Shown: positions 1 through 10,200 of the stretch, piece after piece
How positions within the stretch are numbered: position 1 is the stretch's first letter
Layout: each line of letters begins with the position of its first letter
Assembly: GCA_038025085.1 (NCBI GenBank)
Contig: CM076148.1
Span: 33,338,501-33,402,500, forward strand
Reading direction: 5' to 3'
DNA: 64,000 bases
Origin: Tetragonia tetragonoides
Lineage: Eukaryota > Streptophyta > Magnoliopsida > Caryophyllales > Aizoaceae
The notes under the pieces: generated by a model
Database searches by the model: none
Seen by the model: the letters and a program-made list of their open reading frames with translations, nothing else
What the model was told of the DNA's origin: nothing
Position numbers and translations under genes: made by a program

Positions 1-675
1 CATGGGTGGCCCGTTCTTGAGAGTCCTCATACCCCTCTCTTGATATGTCAAGTCCTTACCGGCAACTCCGACTTGGAGGGCGCTTTCAAGGTTAGGAAGA
101 CACATATGACCTCCTTCTACAAGTTGCTTTTCAACTTTGTGATTAGGAATGTGATGCCAAAGGGAGAGAAGAGGGGTGAGCCAACCTACTTGGAGCTCAC
201 GGTGACTTACTTGATTGGGAAGGGTGTTAGAGTGAACTTGCCCTCACTTGTGGTTCAACGTATTGATCTTTGCCTCACGGAACATAAGAATCACATTCTT
301 CCTTATGGGTTTTTGTTGACTCGGCTCTTCAAGGCATTCAAAATGCCCATTGCTGCTGTGGCTGGGATACGCACAGTTGATGAGTTTGATTGGAAAACTC
401 TCATGTCTTGTGGCTTCACGGAAATTGCTCCACCTAACCCAGGTCCTAGTAGTGGTCCTTCTGCTGGTCCTTCTACTAGTCCGATCACTGGTCCTATGGT
501 ACAGTCTGCTCAAGCTGAGAAAGTAGCTGAATTAGAAGGCAAATTGGTTGCCTTGGAAGAGAAAATGGATAAAAAGCTCGAGGAGATTAAGGAAGATGGT
601 GATCGCAAGCATTCTGCAGTGCTGGATGCTTTGGCTCAACTCCTTCCCAAACCTACTCCTCCACCTCAGCCTTGA
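1..675 (+). CDS. Sirevirus envelope-like / putative plant transposon protein, C-terminal part
   Basis: The reading frame is open from the first base of the window to a TGA at 673-675, so this is the C-terminal part of a longer protein and no true start codon is visible. The visible part has a globular region (roughly the first 150 residues, with phrases such as TYLELTVTYLIGKGVRVNLP), then a repetitive Pro/Ser/Gly linker (PGPSSGPSAGPSTSP), then a charged coiled-coil-like segment (VAELEGKLVALEEKMDKKLEEI) and a proline-rich tail. This pattern is typical of the extra ORF between pol and the 3' LTR of Sireviruses. Its biochemical role is not established; 'envelope-like' refers to position, and I see no transmembrane segment in this part. 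It could also be an unrelated 'putative plant transposon protein' family member. No frameshift or stop is visible. Confidence 0.6.
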   Translation, partial: HGWPVLESPHTPLLICQVLTGNSDLEGAFKVRKTHMTSFYKLLFNFVIRNVMPKGEKRGEPTYLELTVTYLIGKGVRVNLPSLVVQRIDLCLTEHKNHILPYGFLLTRLFKAFKMPIAAVAGIRTVDEFDWKTLMSCGFTEIAPPNPGPSSGPSAGPSTSPITGPMVQSAQAEKVAELEGKLVALEEKMDKKLEEIKEDGDRKHSAVLDALAQLLPKPTPPPQP

Positions 676-980
676 TCCTTGTTCCTGTCCCTGGTCCAGT
701 GGTGGTGTTGGCACGACGGCTCAATCAATCATTTCCGTGTGTGTGTGTGTGTTTTCAGCTCATGAACTCTTTTCATTTCTTGGCCCTTTATCTTGCTAAA
801 CTCTTATATGCTTTTGGACAATGTTTTGCATAGGTCAATGTTTGTGAACTTCTAGATTTGAGCTACTATGCTTTGTTTGTCTTCTCATAGAATAGTACCC
901 AAGTGGTATGGACTTAGCATGCTTGTTTAAAATAGCTCATTGTGTGACATGTTTTTAAGTGATGTGCTTATTTTGATAAT

Positions 981-1229
981 GCCAAAAGGGGGAAGATATG
1001 TGTGTGCTTAGTGTAGTTAGGTCGGCCTAAAGCTCTTTAGCCGACGTTTTCTCGAATCCGTGACTTACGAAAGAAGAATTGCGTGAAAATGGTCAATCAT
1101 GTTCTAGCACTTGTCCGCTATTGGAATGATCCGCTTATGTGAGGTAATCTCTTGTGTTGTTCATACTTGTACATTAGTTTTATTTGGCGCATAAGCACAA
1201 TTAGTTTGTCATCATCAAAAAGGGGGAAT
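981..1229 (+). promoter_or_regulatory. Polypurine tracts upstream of the Sirevirus 3' LTR
   Basis: Two very similar purine runs occur, CCAAAAGGGGGAAGA at about 981 and CAAAAAGGGGGAA at about 1216; the second abuts the LTR. They are the expected plus-strand priming sites for reverse transcription. Repeated polypurine tracts in this interval are a known Sirevirus trait. The 300 bases between the ORF and the LTR otherwise show no coding signal. Confidence 0.7.
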
Positions 1230-1904
1230 TTGTTGAACCACATATGTTTTGATGATAATTGAACAATTGTACTTATGCTAATTATTAATCTAACGGTGTG
1301 CACAAGTGTGATTTGTGTAGAAATGAAATTCGACATCTTAAGAACCGGGTGATCGTTCAACAACCGAGCATGATTATATCAAGAAGAAGATCAAGATTTT
1401 CTGATTGTTAGAAATCATGTATGTGTGCCAATAACCTATGAGATTAAGTACTTGGACTTGGAACTTTGGGCAAACAGTAAAGATGAAATGCCTGCTGGGA
1501 CATGGACAAACCCATGGACCAATGTCTTTGACAGTCCCAGCTGGCCCGCAGTTTAAACGTTTTTCGAATCTTGCTTTTGACACTTAAGCTTTTCTAACCT
1601 GTCACGCAAAGCATTTCTGGTGCACAAGGATTCCATTTCAAATCAGATTTACACTCAAATATTCAGCTTTTGAAAAGAATCTTACCTTTGGAAGAAAAAG
1701 CTTTGAAAGGTCCTAGGAATCTTTTGTTGTCTATTGTGCTAAGTTTACTTACACAAGACAACTATCTAGGACAATCGAAAATCTGGTTAATTGAGAACCA
1801 CTAGGATTCTCTAGCTCAAGAGATCAGATTTGAGAGGAAAGAAAGTAAAAGATTCTTTGAAAGTGTTTTTGCTTTACCCAAAGGATTTTCAAAGAAAGTC
1901 AAAA

Positions 1905-1948
1905 GATGCTTGAAAGATGCTTGGAAAGATGCTTGGAAAGATGCTTGA
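1905..1948 (+). repeat. Short tandem repeat AGATGCTTGRA (about 4 units)
   Basis: AGATGCTTGAA / AGATGCTTGGAA is repeated about four times just upstream of the LTR TATA-like box. It may be a U3 enhancer-type repeat; this is inference from position only. Confidence 0.6.
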
Positions 1949-2275
1949 GCTTTCCCTATATAAATGGGTGTTTATGCTTCAGCAAAATCTAAGAGAGTGA
2001 AAACCAAAGTGTTTTGTAAAATCTTTACAAACTCAAAATCCTCTCTTCAATTGTTCCAAAACCGCTTTCATACAAAAGCAACGAGATACTGCCCAAACAC
2101 AGTTCCTAGCCTTGTTCCCAAATCTCAGAAAGTCATTTGGCACTTAGGAACTTATTTTGTAACCTTTTCATTTGCTTATCTAGAAGCGTTCAAAAGGTTG
2201 TATCTTGTATCTCTAAGGAGAAGTTGAGCTATAGGTAGCTTGAGAGAGAAACACTCAAAACTTGAGGGAGTTTGT

Positions 2276-2480
2276 GAGTGTGCCAACTAAGAGTCGTTGG
2301 CGGATAGCTAGTGTGTGCTATCGTGTTGTATTAGGCTTGCAAGAATGTCTGTACAACGGTGACGACCAACTAAGAGTCGTTGGTTGTGAGAGTGCCAACT
2401 AAGAGTCGTTGGTGGATAGCTAGTGTGTGCTATCGGATTGTATTAAGCTTGTAAGGATGCTTGTACAATGGTTGGCTCAA
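2276..2480 (+). repeat. Two-unit tandem duplication in the R/U5 part of the Sirevirus LTR
   Basis: A unit of roughly 115 bp containing GCCAACTAAGAGTCGTTGG, GGATAGCTAGTGTGTGCTAT and TTGTACAAYGG occurs twice, with a third partial copy of the first phrase between. Each copy contains the near-palindrome CCAACTAAGAGTCGTTGG. Confidence 0.75.
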
Positions 2481-2748
2481 GGAATACAACGAGAGTTGTG
2501 AAATCCCACTAGAGGGTGGGTCGTGGTTTTACATCCAAATTGAGCCTTGGATGGTTTCCACGCTAAAAGTATCGTGTCTACTTTATGCTTTATCGTTTAA
2601 GTTTTCGCTGTGCTTTCTGTTCATATAGGAACAACCGAGGGAACACCGTTCCTAAGGTTGGTCCATCTTCATCAGAAACGAAAATTAGCCAAAAATAGTA
2701 GACCCAATTCAACCCCCCTTCTTGTGTCTAACGAAGTGCATTCTATCA

Positions 2749-3336
2749 CGTTTGACTAGTCCCTTACCAACTTGTTGGTAAAGGACGCTTGAGGTTAATT
2801 TCTGCATTAACCTGGTTTTCTTGCCTTTTCAAAAAAAATAAAAAATCAAGTGATCGATTGGATCAGCTAACTATTGCTTCATATTATAAAAGCATTATAA
2901 TTTACCCTTATTGAATGTTGATGGCTCCACTAACCATTTTCCGAAATTGTTGTGGTATTGGAGGCAGCGTCTGTGAGACGACTGTTACATTTTGAACAAA
3001 TTATTTTACTATTATGCTAAAAAGTATGACAAGAATGTTATATTTCGAGTAGAAAATATCATTTTTTTATTATCATATCATGAAACGGTATTACACAAGA
3101 CTAACATTCTAAATAAATAAAGAAAGCTAAAATGAAAAAATTAAAAAACAATCAAACCAAACAAAAGAAACAATGCAACATACATATAATGTTGTAATTG
3201 TAGGAATCAAGTTTATGAAATGTTACCTGAGAATAATTATAATTTGTGTGTCGCGAGAGAATCGGATACACATTAGTTTAATTCAAAAAATAACAATTTC
3301 GAAATTATTGTGCTTAAAGTGTTGGCATATTGCCCA
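2749..3336. other. AT-rich spacer, no gene seen
   Basis: Non-coding AT-rich sequence between the Sirevirus LTR and the first lipase terminal-exon remnant. The small plus-strand frame at 3173-3367 has no recognisable protein and runs into the remnant, so I do not call it. Confidence 0.6.
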
Positions 3337-4205
3337 CTTTGTCGGCATGCTGACTTGCTTTCCGTAAAACCTATCAATATTTAATATGTTGAAATGTAAT
3401 CAGGGGATAAAGTAATGTACTTGTTTCCTATTTTTTGACAGTTAGTTAATGTATTCTATATAACCTGTATTTACTATAGTAGGTAAATTACTAACATATG
3501 AGTATGTATGTCAAACAAATTCAACTTAAAGTTTAAGCTAATGATGCTTAAGCATAGTTTTATACCTTACTCTGTCCTTCACGCGAATGCCTATTGTGCT
3601 TGAAGCATAGGTGATGTGTAGGCCCCTTCATACAAACTTCGAAGGTTGTAAGGTTTTACCAGTGGAATGGATCCACCCCAAAATTCTTCCGCAAATTGTT
3701 TGTCAGCAAATTGTGTTGGATGTGTGGAATCAAAAAATAAGTATGTAGTTGGATCATCACAAACAGTAAAGTCGGTGTCCTTGAACGAGCAAGTGAGATT
3801 CCCCTTAAATGGCCCACTTCCGCAACATGCTGATAAGGTCTCTGTAAAACCTGTCAATATTCAGTAAGTTCAAATTTGATTAGCGGAATAAAGTAATGTA
3901 GTTGTACATTTATTTTCTAAATTATTAGTCAGTATACTCAATATAACATGCATATAAAATTGGATAATAAATTGAGGACATATACTAAGTACTAACACAA
4001 TTCAACTAATTATATTCCTAATATGTATGGGGGGGGGGTGTGCGTGTGCGTGTGCGTGTGCAAATTCAAGCTAATGCCTTATGACGTAACTAATAATTTT
4101 GTACCTTTACTATATCTCTTCACGACTCAAGCGAATGCCCTTTGGATTTCAATCGTAGGTGATACACATGCCCCTCCATATTCTGTAATTTGAAGACTCA
4201 ATAAT
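3337..4205 (-). repeat. Tandem copies of the lipase terminal-exon region (about 500-bp unit)
   Basis: Three copies in the same orientation. Copy A keeps only the 5' end of the exon and its upstream intron flank (about 3337-3530). Copy B (about 3591-4010) is the intact exon 5. Copy C keeps only the exon's 3' tail (about 4115-4205; compare GAATGCC...GTAGGTGAT...GCCCCTYCATA) and is cut by the LINE insertion. The spacer sequences also match (CAAGCTAATG...TTTTGTACCTTTACT), so this is a tandem duplication of exon plus flank, not a retrocopy. Divergence is high, so it is old. Confidence 0.75.
3591..3850 (-). CDS. GDSL lipase terminal exon 5 (catalytic Asp and His)
   Basis: Follows a GACAG acceptor and encodes ACCGSGPF, VCDDP and block V FDSTHPTQFAD with Asp329 and His332, ending in TAG at 3591-3593. 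It is the only intact copy in a tandem set of three copies of this exon region. Confidence 0.85.
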
Positions 4206-7200
4206 AGGTTTCAGGGAAATAACAAGATTTGAACTCAGGATCCACTGAGACGGCTACTCGATCCGCTGAGACGGATGCGATAGCGGCAAGGTGGTTCGAC
4301 ATTTGAACTCAGGTCTTGAAGATTCTGCCATGGAGCGATACTTGGAGAAGAGTATCGCAAAAGCTGTGACAGAGGTTCCAAAATCAGAGGTCAATAACCA
4401 AATAGCAATAAGGAGGTAGCACAAGAGAAGTTGCAACAATCGCTGGTTATGTTACATTCGAGCTCAGCGGCATCGAAGAGAACCTGGGCGGATGAAGTGG
4501 ATTCTCACTCAGAATCACAATCGGAGGAGTCAACTAAAAAAACTGGTAAGACATCAACTAATGGGGTGTGGAAGGAGTTTGATATTTCCAAGCTTGATAA
4601 TGTTGGGGGAAACTTAATTTTGTGCGACCAGAAAAGAAAGAGGGGGTATACATCTGTCAAATTGACAAAGAGGATATCAAATCTGAGATTACATACTGGG
4701 AATGTGATTAAATGCTTTGTACTGGGTTCACATCCACCTACTACTGTAATGGAGGGTTACATAAATAGGATTTGAGGGAAACATGGAATAGACAAATAAA
4801 TTCGGTTGTATAATGGGAAATTTATTGTTCGTTTTGAGACCTTGCTGGGAAGGGATGCAGTTCTACAGGCTGGTTTCAATCACTTTGATGACAAGCCCTT
4901 CATAGTGAAGCCATGGACTGAGAATGGGCATACAAACATTGATATTAAATCTGTACCTATTTGGGTACAATTGCATAAGCTTGATGTAATCTATTGAGCT
5001 AGTTATTCACTTAGAAAAATTGCGAGTTTATTGGGACAACCTATCATGACTGATAGGGCAACAGAAAATACAACTAGGTTGAACTATGCTAGAGTACTCA
5101 TAGATGTGGATATAGGAGATGAGGTACCTGAGGATATACGATTTGAGGATGACTATCGAGATCTAGTCAAACAGAGAGTGACTTTTGAGTGGAAGCCATT
5201 CAAGTGTGGTTTTTGTCGAGGGTTTGGCCATAGCACGGATGAGTGCAGGAAAAAAAGCTGGTAAAACAAAGAGTCATAAAGCACAGGAAACAAACGACAA
5301 AGAGGGAACTAAGGTACCCGGAGAGAAAAAGAGTACACAACCAACTAGTGTGGAGGTTGATGGTGTTGCACCAATGGCTAGTGCCAGGAACCAGGGTGAG
5401 GGAGATGGTACTAAGAAGACTCAAATTTAAAAGTCAAGGTGCCTGTTGATAAAACTAAGAGTGCTGCTCAGCCAAGAACAACTGAGTGAAGTCCCTACAC
5501 AAAATTTGATTGAAGTCCTGCAAGGGCGTGAAAATCAGGAAAATCATAATCATCATGAAGAACAGGATATTGATTATAGCTCCCATTGGGAGTATGGATA
5601 AAGTCCTAACTTGGAATGTGAGGGGGATAAATGCTCCTAATAAACAAAGGAGGTTAAGACTTCCTTTGGCAGGATAAAGTGGGTATTTGTGGACTCATAG
5701 AAACTAAAATCAGAAGGGTTAACTTCAATAAAAGCAAGAATAACTTGTGTCAAGACTGGGGAAGCTTCATAAATCTTGATGAGCACCCAAGAGGCAGAAT
5801 TTGGGTTATGTGGAGGTCTGAGGTGTTTCAGGTGCAAATCGTTTCATGTATTGCACAAATGGTCTTGTGCAAGGTGAAAAAGATCAATACCAATGAAAGC
5901 TTTGTGGTTTCTTTTATTTATGGATTTAATTCTGTAAAAGAAAGAATGGAACTATGGCAAGAAGTGAGGCAGATTGCACAGAGTGTGAATGAGCCATGGT
6001 TGTTGTTAGGGGATTTTAATAGCCTGCTGAAACCGAATGATAGACTGGGTGGAGATGTTGTGGTTATGGTTGATTTTAAGGATTTTGCTGATTGTGTTGT
6101 TGACTGTCATCTGCATGATTTTGCTTGGAAAGGATGCATATACACTCGGACTAATAACAAGCAGGGAGATGACCTAAGGGTTTACTCCAAACTTGATAGG
6201 GTTTTAAGTAATGAATGTTGGCTTGATGAATTTGAAGGCATTGAGGTTTGGTATCTTCCATAGGGCATTTCTGATCACTACCCTGTTCTAGTGAGGATGT
6301 GTGAAGCTGATGAAAGCACAAAGAGGCCCACACTTCAAATTTTTTGATATGTGGAGCCAAGATGCTGAATTCCTGCCCATAGTTGAAGATGTGTGGGACA
6401 TGAACCTTGAAGAGTGCAAAATGTATGGGGTAGTACAGAAGCTGAAAATGTTGAAAAAACAATTGAGGAGACTAAATAAAACAAAATTCCATGATATTGA
6501 AATACAAGCACATGAAGCTATATTGGTTATGTTTCAGGCACAAGAGGACCTAAACAAGGATTTGTAGAATCCTATTTTGCAAAGGAAAGAGAAGGAGGCA
6601 GAAGAGAAGTTCACAACAACTTCAATTGCTACGGAGTCCTTCCTAAGGTAGAAGAGTAAGGCTGAATGGATTGACTTCGGTGACTACAATACCAAGTATT
6701 TCCACTCAGTTCTCAAGGCTAGAAGAATCAGAAATATCAATTTGTTCCATTCAAGACATAAATGGAACTAATTGTATGACCATGGGGATATCAAGGAGGA
6801 GTTTGTGATTGTGAACTTTTGTAAGCAGATGCTTGATGTAATAGATAACCATAGAGGGGAAGCTAGCAGTAGGGTTTTGGCAGCAGGACCTGTGTTGAAC
6901 ACTAGCCACAAACTTCAATTGTGCCTCCCTTTCACAAACGAGGAGGTTAAGAAAGCCATGTTCTCAATACCCTCAAGCAAGAGCCCTGATCCAGATGGAT
7001 GCAGCAGTGGTTTCTTCACAGGAGCATGGGGAATCATAGGTGAGGATACTACAGCTACAATTCTGGATTTCTTTGACTCTGTTAAGCTCTTGACTCAGCT
7101 GAATTCCACTGTTTTGACACTCATACCTAAGATTGAGAGTCCTACTACGCCTAGTGATTTCATGCCAAATACATGTTGTAATACTTTATATAAGTGCATG

Positions 7201-10200
7201 TCTAAGTTGATTTGTAATAGGCTAGCTTTAGTGCTACCTGATATTGTGGATGGTAACCAGTGGGCTTTTGCAAAATGTAGATCAATAATTCATAATATAT
7301 TGATCAGTCAGGACCTCATAAGATTATATAAGAGGAAGTCATATGTGCCTCCTAGGTGTTTGTACACTGGCAGTTTGTTGAGGAGATCTTGAAGGGCTTT
7401 GGGTTTTGCTTCCATGTTTTGTTACATTGTTATGCAGTGTATCACTTCTACAAGTTTCTCTATAGTTCTGAATGGGGAAGTGCAAGGTTATTTCAAAGGA
7501 GGAAGAGGGCTTAGGCAGCCAGGCAGGGTGACCCAATGTCACCACTCATCTTTGTCCTAGTCATGGAATATTTGACAAGAGTCTTGAGGATGGCAGGGGA
7601 TCTCTCTGACTTCAGATACCACCCCTTCTGCAAAGAGGTGAAGCTTGTGAGCTTATGTTTTGCAGATGATCTTATGATCTTTTGTAAGGGGCATATTCAG
7701 TCAGCCAAGAGGATTTTGCAAGGTTTTGAGCTATTTTCTAGTGTTTCAAGGCTGTTAGCTAACCAACAGAAGTCACAGGTGTATATGAATGGGATGAATG
7801 ATGAAATGAAGTTGAAGATTAAACAGATCATTGGTTCCAAGGTGGGGAGTTTCCCATGAGATACTTAGGTATGCCTCTTTCTCCTACAAAATGGAACAAA
7901 CTGTCAATTCTTAGTTGATACAATCACTGCTATGATTAAATGCTGGAGTACAAGATTTATCCTTTAGGGGGAAATGCCAATTGATAAATTCTTTATTGCT
8001 CTCACTACATGTATACTGGGCTTCCATATTTCTTCTCCCCCAAAGCATTATAAGAAGCATTGAGTCTGTGTGTAGAAATTTCTTATGGGGATCATCTGAC
8101 CAACATAAAAAATATTCCTCTAGTGGGGTGGGATCAAATGTGCAAGGAGTATAAGTATGATGGGTTGCACTTTAAAGACTGTAAGATGTGGAACATGGCT
8201 GCAGTGGCCAAATTGATGTAGGCTCTGGCACTCAAACAACATCATTTATGGGTTAGATGAATTGATGGGGTTTATATGAAAGGGAATACATTTCCTGATA
8301 ACTGCACATGGAGAACTTCCAAAAAACCTTATAAGGTCGCTGAGGGGTATAAGTTACTGAGAGGTGCACAACAGCAGAACAAAGGAGTTCAGATATATTT
8401 GGTGTAGAGTTTTTGTACCTAAACATTGCTTCATAATGTGGTTAGAAAACAAACATAGGCTCCTGACTAAAGACAGAACGAACAATACTTTTCATATTGC
8501 TGTTGACACTCAATGTGTTCTGTGTCAGAGAGCTAATGAAAGTCATGAACATATGTTTTATGAATGCCCATGGTCTGCAGAACTTCAAGACATGGTGTGT
8601 AGAAGGGTACTTGGCTCAGATGTGCCAAGGAATGAGGACAAGTGGAAGATGTGGTTAAGCAACAGAAAAGACTTTGTAGTCTGGAGAAGAAGCTTGATGC
8701 AACAAGTATGGCAGCAGTAGCCTACCATACATGGATGGAAAGGAATTACAGAATATTCCAAAACGTGAAGAGGGCACCAGTTGTTCTCAGCAAGCAGATA
8801 AACCAAGAGTTGTGCATGCGTTGGAAATGTCAAGTGTTTGGCAATTTATACAGAAAAGAAAAGTTGATTTTGTTGAATCTCTTGTAAGATAACTAGTAGT
8901 TGATTCCCAGATTAGAAGAGTTATTCTAATGCTTTGTTTTGAGGCTTGAGAAGTTTAGGAGTGGAAACCCTTCCTAGAAGGTGACCCATTTAGCCTCTTC
9001 CCTCCCTTTCATTGTGTATTTACATTTTCTACAAGTTGGTAATACATCTTCCTGACTTCTACCAAAAAAAAAAAAAAAACTCGGGATCCCTCGAACCTTT
9101 ATGCTTTGATACCAAGTGCTCTAACTCAACACCAGATTTGATAATAAAATAAATAAAAAAAACCTAGCACACTCTGATTCTATTGTTGACTACACAAGGT
9201 AACCACACGTATTCTTGTGCGCATGTGTTAAATGGGGAAGAGTTATGACATAGCTCAAGCTAAGCATCACAAAGCTATTTATAAATTGAATTGAAGTACA
9301 AAATCATATTGTGTGATATATCATACAAATAACAGAACGTACCATAGCTAGCACCATCGGCTTGTCGGGAAGAAAATGCAGAATAGGAATCGTATATTGT
9401 GTAAGTGAATCCAACCAATTGTTGAGCCAACTTCTCACATAACGCGTTAACGCCATTATTGTACATTCTGACTACACTATTTAGCTCCTCTGCACAATTT
9501 CCATCGGGTAGACGTATTCTTGGCAGGCAACCCATTGGACATACAGCTTGGAATGCAAATTTCCTAGCACCTTTGTTGTACATAGTCTAAACATATTCAA
9601 GAATAGATCATAACTAGTTACATTCCCCGTGCGATGCACAAAATATTTTATTATATTATAGTAAAAAATTCACCATGTATTAACTATACATGTATAAAAG
9701 TCAGGTTGAAAATTTTAAACAGAGAACTTCGAATAGAAGAGTCCAAGTTAAAAATTGAAAGCTCAACGTACATTCTTAAAAATCCACCTCTAAATCGAAT
9801 CATTTGACTTGGCTAAATTTGATCAATTACAATAATGCATATTCTCCAAAGTTATTAGGAGAGATACACATTAATTAACCACTTCATTAAAAAATTAAGG
9901 ATCAAACTAATTAAAGTTAGCAACATACATTGAATTAAGTAAGAATGCATTAATTATTATGGTCACATGGATAAAACTTGGCAAATGATGGTAAAATAAA
10001 AGATTACATAAATGCCTACGTGTTCTATCTAGCAACTATATATATATATATTAGAAAGAATTGTATTCCTATTTACTCATATATCATTGAATCCAGGATA
10101 AGTGTTACTCGTATTACAGAGCTGTATGTATGATGCACATAAGTTTGATTTACATTCCTTCTAAGCATATACAAGATCTGACAATAAATGTTTAGCAGGA

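Larger units (their letters stand above)
1..2748 (+). mobile_element. 3' part of a Sirevirus-type Ty1/Copia retrotransposon
   Basis: The window opens inside this element. In order it shows an envelope-like ORF, AAAAGGGGGA-type polypurine tracts at about 981 and 1216, and a long LTR starting TGTTGAACCA at 1231. An extra ORF after pol, multiple polypurine tracts and a long LTR are known hallmarks of plant Sireviruses. Gag, pol and the 5' LTR lie outside the window, so neither the target-site duplication nor completeness can be judged. The right boundary is uncertain by about 8 bases (2740-2748). Confidence 0.75.
1231..2748 (+). repeat. 3' LTR of the Sirevirus element
   Basis: It starts with TGTTGAACCA directly after the polypurine tract and ends near CTTGTGTCTAACGAAGTGCA / TTCTATCA, a pyrimidine-rich end typical of Sirevirus LTRs. 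A TATA-like CTATATAAATGG lies at 1955-1966, consistent with the U3/R boundary. About 1.5 kb is long for Copia but usual for Sireviruses. Small ORFs inside it are not genes. Confidence 0.7.
4244..9077 (+). mobile_element. Degenerate L1-type LINE inserted in intron 4 of the lipase gene
   Basis: Full-length-sized plant L1 element in the opposite orientation to the host gene. It has ORF1 with a zinc knuckle, ORF2 with endonuclease, reverse transcriptase and zf-RVT remnants, a 3' UTR and a poly(A) tail at 9064-9079. Imperfect 12-bp flanking repeats (AACTCAGGATCC at 4232-4243, AACTCGGGATCC at 9078-9089) look like an old target-site duplication. Many stops and frameshifts show that it is dead. Confidence 0.85.

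Noticed and set aside
1374..2227. Small frames inside the Sirevirus LTR
   Set aside because: LTR sequence with no family resemblance.
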